Assembly (NCBI GenBank): GCA_963666705.2 | Contig: CAXXKO010000022.1 | Span: 237,696 to 301,695, forward strand | From: G963666705 sp963666705 | Lineage (GTDB): Bacteria; Pseudomonadota; Alphaproteobacteria; CADEGL01 | Length of the DNA: 64,000 nt | Direction: 5' to 3' | In this document: positions 32,526-44,051 of the stretch, piece by piece | Layout: each line of letters opens with the position of its first letter | How positions within the stretch are numbered: position 1 is the stretch's first letter | Notes under the pieces: generated by a model | The model's input: only the letters and a program-made list of their open reading frames with translations | Told to the model about the DNA's origin: nothing | Database searches by the model: none | Position numbers and translations under genes: made by a program

Positions 32526-33089
32526 TGTCGCGGTCGCCTGGAGGCCGGTGCCGTCGGTCATCGTGTAGTCGAAGGAGGCGGCGGGGCCGGCGGGGTCGAT
32601 CGCCTGGAAGACGACGTTACCAAAGGCGTCGAGGCCGACGATGGCGTTCGAGGCATTGCCCACCGAGAGGATCGACAGGGTGTCGCCGGCGGCATCGGAA
32701 TCGTTGCCGAGGAGTGCCGAGACGGGGATCACGATCTGGCCCGCGCTCATGGTCGAGATCGAATCGGCTGCCGCGACCGGCGCGTGGGTCAGGCCCTCGA
32801 CCGTCAGCGTCACGGTCGCCGTGCCAACGCCACCGTTACCGTCGCTCACGGTGTAGGTGAAACTGTCGGTCTGAACCGTGCCGTCGCCAAGCGCGCCGAG
32901 GGCAGCGGAGGCGCTCGGGTCGTAATCGATCTGGCTGCCGTCGAGCGAGAGCGTGACGGTGGCGCCGAGGGCGCTGGTCGCCGAGACCGAGAGGATCGAG
33001 AGGGCGCCGCCATCCACGTCGGTGTCGTTCTCGAGGAGGTCAGCGGCGGCGATTGTCGTAGCCGTATCTTCGTCCGTCACCGCGCCGCC

Positions 33090-35880
33090 GTCGCCGTCGA
33101 GGTCGCCAGCCTCGACCGAATAGCTGCGGTTGGCGCCGAGGCTCAGGCCCGAACCGGTGAGCCAGCCCGTGCCGTCGTTGGTGAGCACCTGATTCGCCTG
33201 GCCGCTGCCGTTGGCCACCACCACGTCATAATCGCCGTCGCCATCGACATCGACCAGGGCCGAGTCCCAGGACGCGCCGTAGCCGAGAAGCTGGGCGCCG
33301 GCGGCGAAAGTGCCCGCGGCCCCGCCCTGGGCACCGCCCTGGTTGAACCAGACGCGGTCCCGCTGGTTGTGATTGGCCTCGTACATGTCGAGGTCGCCGT
33401 CGCCGTCGAGGTCGGCGAGCTCCACGTCCCGCGTCCGGTTGGCGCCGAGCGCCTGGCCGCTGTCGGTGAAGGTTCCGAGGCCGTTATTGAGGAAGACGCG
33501 GTTCCCGGCCGAGAAGTTGGCGGTCACGATGTCGAGGTCGCCATCGCCGTCCACATCGGCGAGCTCGATATCCTTGGTGTCGGCGTTGCCGAAGGATTGC
33601 GCGCTGGGGCTGAAGGCGCCGACCTGTCCACCCTGGGCGCCGCCGCTATTGATCCACATGCGGTTGACGCCCTGGTAGGCGAGGACCGCGTCGAGGTCGC
33701 CGTCGCCGTCGATATCGGCCAGCTCGACGTCCCAGGCCGCGCTGCCGCCGAGGGTCTGGCCGCTGTCCGCGAAGACGCCCTCTGTCCCGACCTGATCGCC
33801 GCCCTGGTTCACGTAGAGGCGGTTCTGGGACGTGCCCTTGACCGCGACGAAGATATCGAGGTCGCCGTCGTTGTCCACGTCGCCGAGGGCGGCGGCGCGG
33901 TGCTCGACGCTGGTGCCGAGGGTCTGGCCGGCCGCGAAGGTGCCGTCGCCGTTGTTGGCCCAGATCTGGTTCGGGCCGTTGAACGTCACCGCGAAGGCAT
34001 CGAGGTCGCCGTCGCCGTCGAGGTCGCCGAGGCGCACGTCGTAGGTGTTCGTGGCGCCGGCCGCCTGCCCGGTCGAGGTGAAGCCGCCGGCGATGTCGTT
34101 GAGCCAGGCCGTATCGCCGGCACCGGACCAGTTGCCGAAGATAGAGATCGGGGGTGCCCGGCCCGGTGATCGCGTCGTCCGCCCCGACCGGCGCATCGTT
34201 GACGCCATCGATGGTGATGGTGACCGTGGCCTGCTCGGTGCCGCCGCGGCCATCATCGACCTGGTAGTCGAAGGATACGGTCTGGCTCTCGCCCGCGCCG
34301 AGAGACTCGAAGGCGCCACCCGGATCGAATGTGAAGCTGTCGGCCGCGTTGTCGATCGTGACCACGCCGGCGGACGGGCCGCTCAGAATGGCGAAGCTCA
34401 GGTCGTCGCCGTTCAGGTCATTGGCATCGAAGGCGAAGGTGGCCGGGCCGTCTTCGTCGATGCCCGACACGGTCTGCGAGAAGGCGAAGGGCAGGATGTT
34501 CTGTTCGGTCCGCGGCCCCTCGACCGTGACCGTGACCGTCGCCGTGTCCCATCCACCGGCGGCGTTGGCGACGACATAGGTGAAGGTGTCCGTCAACACC
34601 TCGCCCGCCATCAGTGCGCCGAGTGCCAGCGAGCTGGTCGGGTCGTAGGCGATCTCGCCGCCGTCGAGTGAAAGCGTGACCGTGGCCCCGAGGGCGCTCG
34701 TCGCGGAAACCGACTGGACGCTCAACGCGCCGCCGTTCAAGTCGACATCGTTGTTCAACAGGTCGGCCGCAGCGATCGTCGTGGGGGAATCGCTGTCGGT
34801 CGTCGCGCCAATGTCGCCATTGATGTTGCCGACCTCGACGGAATAGCTGCGGCCGGCGCCCAGGCTCTGGCCCGAGTCGGTGAAGCGACCCGTGCTGTCG
34901 TTGAGGTAGACCGTGTTCCCCTGGTTGCTGCCGTTGGCCACGACGGCATCAATGTCGCCGTCGCGGTCGATATCGGTCAGCGCCACGTCCCAGGAGGCGC
35001 TGGTGCCGAGGGTCCGGCTGCTGGCCGCGAAGGTGCCCGCGGCACCGCCCTGGTCGCCGCCCTGGTTGAACCAGATCTGGTCGGGCTGGTTGTGGTTGGC
35101 CTCGTACATGTCGAGGTCGCCGTCGCCGTCGAGGTCGGCGAGCTCGATATCCCGGGTCATGGCGGTGCCGAGGGACTGGCCGCTATCGACGAAGCCCGCG
35201 GCACCCTCATGGAAGAAAACCTGGTTGCCGCCGCCGAAGGTGGCCGCCACGATATCGAGGTCGCCGTCGCCGTCCACATCCGCGAGCTCGATATCCCGCG
35301 TATCGCCGCCGCCGAAGGCCTGTGCGCCGGGGTCGAAGGTGCCGACCTGCCCGCCCTGGACGCCGCCCCGGTTGACCCACATGCGGTTGGCGCCCTGGTA
35401 GGCGAAGAACGCGTCGAGGTCACCGTCGCCGTCGAAATCCGCGAGCTCGACATCCCAAGCGGCCGAGCCACCCAGGTTGATGCCGGCATCCGCGAACGTG
35501 CCTTCGGCGCCGCCCTGGGCGCCGCCCTGGTTGAGCAGGAGCTTGTTCTGGGTCGTGCCCTTGATAGCGACGACGGCATCGAGGTCGCCGTCATTGTCGA
35601 CATCGCCGAGGGCGGCGCTCCTGTTCTCCACGGCCCCGCCGATGGCCTGGCTGGCGGCGAATGTGCCGTCGCCGTTGTTGGTCCAGACCTGGTTCGGGCC
35701 GTTGAAGTTGACGGCGAAGGCATCGAGGTCGCCGTCACCGTCGAGGTCGCCCAGGCGCACGTCGTAGGTGTTGGCGGCATCGAGGACTTGGGCGGTCGAG
35801 GTATATTGGCCTGAATCGTCGTTGATCCAGGCCGAGCTGCCGGGCGCAGTCCAGTTCCCGAACACGATATCCGGGCTACC
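33090..35880 (-). repeat. Two FG-GAP/VCBS propeller blocks (internal duplication)
   Basis: Two runs of about 1.05 kb encode matching seven-part arrays of D-x-D-G-D-G-D-x-D calcium loops (about 34800-35880 and 33090-34145). Both begin at a G-N-W motif followed by A-W-(I/L)-N-D and end at R-S-Y-S-V-E. Between them is a linker with cadherin-like and Big_9-like sequence. The two blocks are clearly paralogous, so a 1.7-kb segment was duplicated inside the gene. Boundaries are approximate. Confidence 0.7.
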
Positions 35881-36219
35881 CAAGCCGTCGATCACTTCGT
35901 CGGCCGCCGTCAGCGGATCCGCCGCGCCATCGACGGTGATCGTTACCGTGGCCGTGGCCGCGCCGCCCTGGCCGTCATCGACCCGGTAGTCGAAGGACAC
36001 CTGCCGGGTCTCGCCCAGGTCCAGGTCCTCGAAGCCGCCGTTCGGATCGAATGTGGCCACGCCGGTCAGGTCGTCGATCGCGACCGTGCCCGCGGCCGGC
36101 CCGTTCAGGACCGTGAAGGCAAGGCTGTCGCCGTCGGGGTCGCTCGCGTCGAGGGCGAAGCTGGCGGGGTTGTCCTCGTCGATCCCCGCCACCGCCTGCA
36201 CCAGCGCGACCGGCCCTTC

Positions 36220-39045
36220 GTTCAAGTCGTTGACGGCGACGGTGAAGGTCTCGCTGGTGGCGAGGCCGCCCGCGTCCGTCGCCGTCACGGCGACGGTGAC
36301 GCTCGCTTCCGCTTCGTGATCGAGGGTCTGACCTGCCTTGAGCTTGAGCTGGTCGCCCACCACTTCGAATCGGAGGTCATCGACCGTAAAGGTGTGGGTG
36401 TCGCCAAGGTCGGGGTCACTGGCCGCCAACGCGCCGACGACCGCGCCGGCCGCGTTCTCGTCGACACTCGCATTGGCCAACGAGATCGCTGTCGGCGCCT
36501 CGTTGAGGTCGTTGACCGCGATGGTGAAGAGCTGGCTGGTGGCGAGGCCACCCGCGTCCGTCGCCGTCACGGTGACGGCCAAGGTGGCTTCGGTTTCGTG
36601 ATCGAGGCTCTCCCCGGCCTTGAGCTTGAGCTGGTCGCCGACCACCTCGAAGCGGAGGTCATCGACCGTAAAGATATGGCTGTCGCCCGCGTCGGGATCG
36701 CTGGCCGCCAGAGTTCCCACGACCGCGCCGGCCGCGTTCTCGTCGATGCTCGCATTATCCAGAGAAACCGCTGTGGGGGCTTCGTTCAGGTCGTTGACCG
36801 CGATGGTGAAGATTTGGCTGGTGGCGAGGCCGCCCGCGTCCGTCGCCGTCACGGTGACGGCCACGGCGCCCCCAGCTTCGTGATCGAGGCTCGCCCCGGC
36901 CTTGAGCTTGAGCTGGTCGCCGACCACCTCGAAGCGGAGGTCATCGACCGTGAAGGTGTGGGTGTCGCCAAGGTCGGGGTCGCTCGCGCTCAGGGTGCCC
37001 GCGACCGCGCCGGCCGCGTTCTCGTCGACGACCGCGTTGTCGAGAGCGATCCCCGTTGGCGCCTCGTCGACATCGTTGACCGCGATGGTGAGAACCTGGC
37101 TGGTCGAAAGGCCACCCGCGTCCGTCGCCGTCACCGTGACATCGACACTGGCTTCGACCTCGCGATCGAGGCTCTCGCCAGCCTTGAGCTTGAGCTGGTC
37201 GCCGACCACCTCGAAGCGGAGATCATCGACCGTGAAGGTGTGGGTGTCGCCAAGGTCGGGGTCGCTGGCCGCCAGCGTGCCCACGACCGCGCCGGCCGCG
37301 TTCTCGTCGATGCTGGCGCTGTCGAGCGAGACGGCGGTGGGGGCCTCGTTGACATCGTTGACCGCGACAGTGAAGAGCTGGCTGGTGGCGAGGCCGCCCG
37401 CGTCCGCCGCCGTCACGGTCACCGCCACTGTGGTCCCAGCTTCGTGGTCGAGGCTTTCGCCCGCCTTGAGCTCGAGCTGATTGCCCACCACTTCGAAGCG
37501 CAGATCGTCGACCGTGAAGGTGTGGGTGTCGCCAAGGTCGGGGTCGCTCGCGCTCAGGGTGCCCGCGACCGCGCCGGCCGCGTTCTCGTCGACGACCGCG
37601 TTGTCGAGAGCGATCCCCGTTGGCGCCTCGTCGACATCGTTGACCGCGATGGTGAGAACCTGGCTGGTCGAAAGGCCACCCGCGTCCGTCGCCGTCACCG
37701 TGACATCGACACTGGCTTCGACCTCGCGATCGAGGCTCTCGCCAGCCTTGAGCTTGAGCTGGTCGCCGACCACCTCGAAGCGGAGATCATCGACCGTGAA
37801 GGTGTGGGTGTCGCCAAGGTCGGGGTCGCTGGCCGCCAGCGTGCCCACGACCGCGCCGGCCGCGTTCTCGTCGATGCTGGCGCTGTCGAGCGAGACGGCG
37901 GTGGGGGCCTCGTTGACATCGTTGACCGCGACAGTGAAGAGCTGGCTGGTGGCGAGGCCGCCCGCGTCCGCCGCCGTCACGGTCACCGCCACTGTGGTCC
38001 CAGCTTCGTGGTCGAGGCTTTCGCCCGCCTTGAGCTCGAGCTGATTGCCCACCACTTCGAAGCGCAGATCGTCGACCGTATATGTGTGGCTGTCGCCAAG
38101 CGTCGGGGTCGCTCGCGCTCAGAGCGCCCACGACGGCACCGGCCGCGTTCTCGTCGATGCTCGCATTGTCGAGAGAGACGGCGGTGGGGGCCTCGTTGAC
38201 ATCGTTGACCGCGACAGTGAAGAGCTGGCTGGTGGCGAGGCCGCCCGCGTCCGCCGCCGTCACGGTCACCGCCACTGTGGTCCCAGCTTCGTGGTCGAGG
38301 CTTTCGCCCGCCTTGAGCTCGAGCTGATTGCCCACCACTTCGAAGCGCAGATCGTCGACCGTATATGTGTGGCTGTCGCCCGCGTCGGGGTCGCTCGCGC
38401 TCAGAGCGCCCACGACCGCGCCGGCCGCGTTCTCGTCGATGCTCGCATTGTCGAGCGAGACGGCGGTGGGGGCCTCGTTGACATCGTTGACCGCGACAGC
38501 GAAGAGCTGGCTGGTGGCGAGGCCGCCCGCGTCCGTCGCCGTCACGGTGACGGCCACGGTGTCCCCGGCCTCATGGTCGAGGCTCTCGCCCGCCTTGAGC
38601 TCGAGCTGATTGCCCACCACTTCGAAGCGCAGATCGTCGACCGTATATGTGTGGCTGTCGCCCGCGTCGGGGTCGCTCGCGCTCAACGTGCCCACGATGG
38701 CGCCGGCCGCGTTCTCATCGATGCTGGCGTTGTCGAGAGCGATACCCGTTGGTGCCTCGTTCAAATCGTTGACCGCGACAGTGAAGAGCTGGCTGGTGGC
38801 GAGGCCGCCCGCATCCGTCGCCGTCACGGTGACGTTGACGGTGGCTTCGCCCTCGTGGTCGAGGCTCTCGCCCGCCTTGAGCTCGAGCTGATTGCCCACC
38901 ACTTCGAACCGGAGATCGTCCACCGTGAAGGTGTGGGTGTCGCCCGCGTCGGGGTCGCTCGCGCTCAATGTGCCCACGACCGCGCCGGCCGCGTTCTCAT
39001 CGATGCTGGCGTTGTCGAGCGAGACATTCGACGGGGCGTCGTTGA
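36220..39045 (-). repeat. Ten 94-residue (282-bp) cadherin-like tandem repeats
   Basis: Each unit carries S-I-D-E-N-A-A-G-A-V-V-G, D-L-R-F-E-V-V-G-(N/D)-Q-L, an L-D-(H/R)-E motif, and A-V-N-D-(V/L)-N-E-A-P. Units 5-8 include a higher-order 564-base repeat: 36902-37480 and 37466-38044 are almost the same DNA. The unit number may be wrong in the assembly because such copies are easily collapsed. Frameshift 1 lies exactly at a junction between the two unit types. Confidence 0.85.
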
Positions 39046-41214
39046 CGGCGTCGACCGTCAAGGTGACGGTCGCCGTCGCCATCTCGCCCGTGCCGTCGCT
39101 CACCTGATAGGTGAAGCTGTCGGCGCCGTTGAAATCCGCGTCCGGCACGTAGGTGAAGGTGTCGCCGAGGTTATCGAGGGTGAGCAAGCCGGACGCCGGG
39201 CCGGTGAGGACCGTGAAGGTCAGGTCGTCGCCCTGGGCCAGGTCCGGGTCGGTGGCGTCGAAGCCGAAGGTGCCGAGCGTATCCTCGGCCATCGAGACGG
39301 ACTGGTCCAATGCGACGGGCGGCGAATTGTCGGATACGCCGTCGACGGTGACGGTCACCGTGGCCGTGTCGCTGGCGCCATCGCCGTCGCGGACATGATA
39401 GGTGAAGCTGTCGGTCGCCAGCGCGCCGAAATCCAGATCCTGGAGCGGGCCCGCCCCCGTCGGGTCGTAGGTGAAGGCGCCGTCGGCCTCGATGGTGACC
39501 GTGGCACCCTGGGCGGTGGTGACGATGAGCGGCGCGCCCGCCGCGGCGCCGTCGATCGACAAGACGTCGCCCGCGTCCGGGTCGTCGAGGATGAGGTTGC
39601 CGGAGAGGGGCGTGTCCTCGTCGGTCGCGTAGGCGTTGTCCGCGGCCGCCGGCGCCTCGTTCACGTCATTGACCGCGACGGTCACGGTCGTGGTGTCCGG
39701 AAGGCCGCCGGCATCCATCGCCTGGACCGTCAGCGTGTAGCCCGGCACGGCCTCGAAATCGAGTGGGGCCGTCGTCGCGATCGCGCCCGTCGCCGCGTCG
39801 ATGGCGAAGGCGCTGGAGGCGTTGCCCGCCGTGATGCTGAATGTGAGCGCACCGCCGGCATCGATGTCGGTGGCGGGAGCCGTGCCCACGAGGGTCGCTG
39901 GCGGCAGGTTCTCATCAATGGCGAAGTTGGCGGAATCCGCCATAACGGGCGCGTCGTTCACGGCGTTCACGGTGACGCTCACGGTGGCCACGTCGAAGCC
40001 GCCGTCCCCATCGCTCACCGTGTAGCTGAAGCTGTCGGTGCCGTTGTAATCCGCGTCCGGCGTATAGGTGACGGCGCCACCCGCGTCGACGCCCACGGCG
40101 CCATGGGCGCCCTGGGTGACGGCGGTGATGGCGAGCGGGAGGTCGGCCGCCACGTCCGTGTCGTTGGACAGCACGTCGAGGGTGACCGCCGTATCCTCGT
40201 CCGTGACGACGCTGTCGTCATCCGCCGTGGGGTCCAGGTTCTCGACCGTGATGGTCAGCGCGTCGGTGGCGCTGGCACCGTTGTCGTCGGTGACCGTGAG
40301 GGTGACCGTGTAAGCCCCATCGTCGCCGTAGACATGGCCGCCGGCGATATCGAAACCGCCCGCGGTGAGCGCCGCGGTCTCCGCCGCCGTCCCATCACCC
40401 CAGTCGATGGTCACCTGGTGGGTGTCGCCGAGGTCCGCGTCCGAGTACAGGCCCGCGACGGTCGCGACCGAGCCTTCCGCGACGACCGCCAATCCGGCCG
40501 TCGCCGCCTCGATGACGGGGGCGTCGTTCACGCCCTCGACCGTGACCGTTACGGTCGCCGTGGCCGTGGCCCCGGTCGGATCGGTGACGGTGTAGGCGAA
40601 GCTGTCGGTCGCCACCTCGCCCGCCGCCAGCCCGTCGAGCGCCCCGGTCGGATCGTAGCGAAGTGTGCCGTCCGCGTTGAGCCCGACCTGAGCCCCGAGC
40701 GCGCTCGAGGCATCGAACGACGAGACCGTGAGGCCGCTCGCGGGGCCGTCGTTGGCCAGCACATCGATATCTACGGCGGCATCCTCGTCCGTAGCGGCGA
40801 CATCATCGACGGCCACCTGGGCCTCCGTGGTCAGCACGACCTCGAAGGTCTCCCAATTCGACGCGTCGAGATGGAAGGAGGAGAAACTGAAGGTCGAGCC
40901 GCCGCGCCGCGCGCCATCGGCGCTCGTGGCCAGGAAGTCCGCGAAGGCCGCCAGATCCGCCTGCACGCCCGCATCGGCCCACTCGTTCGCGGTCAGCTCG
41001 AGGACCAGGTAGTCGGCCCCGCCGCCACCGTCATAGACGTCCCAGGCGCCGAAGTTCTCTTCCATGTTGTAGGTGGCGGTGTCGGCGCCCCAGCCGCCGA
41101 ACACCATGTCGCTGCCAGCGCCGCCGTCGAGATAGTCGCCGAACCCGAAATCGCCGCCGGAGCCGGAGCCGCTACCGGACCCGTGCCGCCCGCCCGAGCC
41201 TCTTCCACGGCCGC

Positions 41215-42040
41215 CATCGCCAAAGATGATATCGGCGCCGGCGCCGCCAGAGATCACGTCCGCGCCGGCGCCGCCGGCGATGAAGTCGGCGCCGTCTCCA
41301 CCGTCGATTACGTCGTTACCGGTGCCGCCCTTGATCCAGTCGGCGCCATCGCCGCCATCGATCGTGTCCTCGCCCTTGCCACCATGAATGCGGTCGGCGT
41401 CGTCACCGCCATCGATTGCGTCGTCGCCCTTGCCACCGTGGATGCGGTCCGCGCCGGTGCCGCCGTCGATCGTGTCGGCGCCCTTGCCACCGTGGATGCG
41501 GTCCGCGCCGGTGCCGCCGTCGATCGTGTCGGCGCCCTTGCCACCATGGATGCGGTCAGCGCCGGCGCCGCCGTCAATCTCATCGTCACCCCGGCCACCA
41601 CGGATGCGGTCGGCGCCATCGCCGCCGTCGATCGCGTCTTCGCCCCTGCCGCCGTGAATGCGGTCGGCGCCGTCACCGCCATCGATCGTGTCGTCGCCCT
41701 TGCCACCATGGATGCGGTCCGCGCCGGCGCCGCCGTCAATCTCATCGTCACCCCGGCCACCATGGATGCGGTCGGCGCCATCGCCGCCGTCGATCGCGTC
41801 TTCGCCCCTGCCGCCGTGAATGCGGTCGGCGCCGTCGCCGCCGTCGATCCTATCGTCGCCCCGGCCGCCGTGGATGCGGTCGGCGCCGTCGCCGCCATAG
41901 ATCTCGTCATCTCCCCGGCCACCGTCCAAGTGATCGTCGCCGCCGAGGCCGTCGAGCACGTCGTCGCCGGCCTTCCCCCTAATGCGGTCGGCGCCGTCCG
42001 TGCCCTCCAGCACGTCATCGCCCGAGGTTCCCCGGAGGTT
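41215..42040 (-). repeat. RTX nonapeptide array at the N-terminus
   Basis: About 30 repeats of 27 bases encode G-G-x-G-x-D-x-I/L units (G-G-D-G-A-D-R-I-H alternating with G-G-R-G-D-D-x-I-D). RTX arrays are usually near the C-terminus of secreted proteins; here a long one is N-terminal and a short one C-terminal. The DNA repeat is regular enough to be prone to slippage. Confidence 0.9.
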
Positions 42041-42142
42041 GGACTTGCGCGTGCCCTTGCCGGAACCGGCACCCAGGTCGCCGCGCGCGGCCGCCGCGAT
42101 CGACGGCCCACTATCTTCCTGCCCGGCTTTCTTGGCCGCCAT

Positions 42143-42463
42143 GGCTCGGACTCCCCGACTAAATGTGTCCGCGCCCAACCCGCATCCAGAACCCGCCTGT
42201 TCCGCGAATCCGCCCGGAGGGCAAAACGGACAACTCGACGAGAATGTACCGGGGCTCTGTTAACGTTCGGCTAAGTAATATGCTTACCTGTTTATTAAAT
42301 ATGCATATAATTTGAGTTAAATATAAATCGAGTCTATATAAAAACTACCATCTTCAAAATAAACTCTAAAATCGATATAAATATAAATAAAGTATTTTAA
42401 AGTATAAAATCGAACCATCCAAGATATTGTATCCGACGTTCTATTTTTATGCCTTGTAACTTT
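42143..42463. other. AT-rich upstream region of the giant protein gene
   Basis: From about 42270 to 42455 the sequence is strikingly AT-rich (long runs of A/T such as TTTATTAAATATGCATATAATTTG), against a GC-rich background. It holds the upstream region of the giant secreted protein (minus) and the end of the acyl-CoA ligase gene. AT-rich, bendable DNA like this is a typical target for H-NS- or MucR/Ros-like silencers; that is inference. No gene is visible in it. Confidence 0.7.
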
Positions 42464-43993
42464 CTACCCTATAGCCATTTTTGTTGCCATTTCCTTGAGA
42501 GCGGTGCGGTCCACCTTCTTGGCGGAGGTGAGGGGGAGCTCCGTTTCGATGAAGATGCGGCGCGGGTGCATGTAGGCGGCGCCGTTCTCGAGGAAATATC
42601 GCTTTAATTCCTCCGGGCTCGTGCGGCCGCTGGCGCGCTCGACGACGAAGGCCACGGGCACCTCGCCCTTGAGGTCGTCCGCCATGGAGACGACGGCCAC
42701 GTCGGCGACGTTGGGGTGCTCCATGAGGACGTTTTCCACCTCCTTGGGGTAGATGCTCTCGCCCGCGCAGCTGATGCGATCGTCCTCCCGGCCGACGATC
42801 TCGTAATAGCCCTGCTCGTCCGCGCGCACGATATCGCGCGTCCGCAGCCAGCCACCCTCGAGGATACGCTCCTTCGTCACCTCGGGCAGGTTGTGGTAGC
42901 CGATGAGGTTGCCGGGGCCGCGGATCAGCAGCTCGCCCATCTCGCCGACGGGCACGTCCCGGCCCGGGTCCGCGGGATCGACGACGCGCAGCTCGACGCC
43001 CGGGTAGGCGATTCCGGTCGTGCCCTGCTTGGTCACCCCCCAGCGCGGGTTGTTGCATACGAACCCGCATTCGGTGAGGCCATAGGCCTCGAGCATGGGC
43101 GCCATGCGCGCGGTGAATTCGGCCAGCAGATCCTCCGGCACCTCCGAGGAGCCGCAGATGACGAAACGAAGCGAGGAGCAATCGGCCTCGGCCAGAAGCT
43201 CGTCCTGGAGCAGCATGAGCTTGTATATGGCCGGCACGCCGGTCGTGTAGGTGCAGCGCTCGCGCTCGATCGCGCGGATCATCGCGACCGGGTCCACATC
43301 GTGCAGGATGACGACGGAGCCGCCGCACTCCAGCATCGAGAAGAGGCCGGCGAACATGCCGTTGGCGTGGAACATGGGCACGGCGAGGAGACAGCGATCC
43401 TCGGGGCCGTAGAGGAGCGCCCGCCGCAGGTTGCGGGTCATCCAGCTCACCCCCCCGTGGGTCAGGAGCACGCCTTTTGGCAGGCCGGTCGAGCCCGAGG
43501 TGTAGGAGATGAAAGCGAGGTCATCCGCCTCGGCCGGGGTCTCGACCCGGCCCGTCGATTGGGCGGCCAGCCAGGAATCGTAGTCAATCGTGCCCTCGGC
43601 CGCCGCGTCCATGAGCAGCACATGGGCGAGACCTTCCACGTTGGCGGCGAGGCGCTGCGCCTCCGCGGCGAAGTCAGCCGAGCAGATCAACACCTTGGCG
43701 GCGCTGTCGGTCATGATGTGGGTCAGGGTGTTGTAGTGCGCGCGGGTGGTCGTCGGCGTGACGGTCGCGCCGGCGCGGAGCGCGCCGAGCATGGCCTCGA
43801 CGAACCGGTGATCGTTCTTCACCAGGACGGCGACGTGATCGCCACGGCCGATGCCGAGCGCCTGGAGGCCGTTGGCGACCTGGTTGGTGCGATCCTCGAG
43901 CGCGGCGTAGGTAATCCTGTGATCGCCGTAGATGAGAGCTTCCTTCTCCGGCCAAATACGGAGCGGCAGCTCGAAGATATATCCGAAATTCAT
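42464..43993 (-). CDS. AMP-dependent acyl-CoA synthetase/ligase
   Basis: A 509-residue adenylate-forming enzyme. Motifs: Y-T-S-G-S-T-G-L-P-K-G (P-loop), Y-G-L-T-E-C-G, G-W-L-R-T-R-D-I-V and the C-terminal lysine in S-A-K-K-V-D-R. It activates a carboxylic acid to an acyl-CoA. ATG 43993 is preferred because GGAGG lies 8 bases upstream; the open frame extends 15 residues further. The substrate is not readable, and its job beside the betaine genes is uncertain. Confidence 0.85.
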   Translation of the reverse strand: MNFGYIFELPLRIWPEKEALIYGDHRITYAALEDRTNQVANGLQALGIGRGDHVAVLVKNDHRFVEAMLGALRAGATVTPTTTRAHYNTLTHIMTDSAAKVLICSADFAAEAQRLAANVEGLAHVLLMDAAAEGTIDYDSWLAAQSTGRVETPAEADDLAFISYTSGSTGLPKGVLLTHGGVSWMTRNLRRALLYGPEDRCLLAVPMFHANGMFAGLFSMLECGGSVVILHDVDPVAMIRAIERERCTYTTGVPAIYKLMLLQDELLAEADCSSLRFVICGSSEVPEDLLAEFTARMAPMLEAYGLTECGFVCNNPRWGVTKQGTTGIAYPGVELRVVDPADPGRDVPVGEMGELLIRGPGNLIGYHNLPEVTKERILEGGWLRTRDIVRADEQGYYEIVGREDDRISCAGESIYPKEVENVLMEHPNVADVAVVSMADDLKGEVPVAFVVERASGRTSPEELKRYFLENGAAYMHPRRIFIETELPLTSAKKVDRTALKEMATKMAIG

Positions 43994-44051
43994 GGCTTGC
44001 CCGCCTCCGGCATCATCACGCGCGATCATCATACACAATGGCCATTCGGCA

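Larger units (their letters stand above)
32145..42142 (-). pseudogene. Giant RTX/cadherin-like calcium-binding secreted protein, two frameshifts
   Basis: Three overlapping frames (37787-42142, 33646-38055, 32145-34319) make one roughly 3,300-residue protein. Order: N-terminal RTX nonapeptides; VCBS/Big_9 and PKD-like domains; a cadherin repeat; ten 94-residue cadherin-like repeats; an FG-GAP-type D-L-D-G-D-G-D-L-D propeller; a linker; a second propeller; VCBS-like domains; and a C-terminal RTX block ending F-A-F, the usual look of a type I secretion signal. ATG 42142 has GGGGAG nearby. The frame shifts at 38094-38104 (inside the repeats) and at 34135-34152. No type I transporter genes flank it. 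It could be an adhesin or biofilm matrix protein. Real pseudogene or assembly error. Confidence 0.8.

Noticed and set aside
36220..39045. Regular 282-base repetition resembling a CRISPR or satellite array
   Set aside because: Units are far longer than CRISPR repeats, have no unique spacers, and translate into a clean cadherin-like protein repeat.
38045..42274. A 1,400-residue open frame on the plus strand opposite the giant secreted protein
   Set aside because: The repetitive RTX/cadherin sequence creates long open antisense frames. The minus frame encodes canonical calcium-binding repeats, the plus frame does not.
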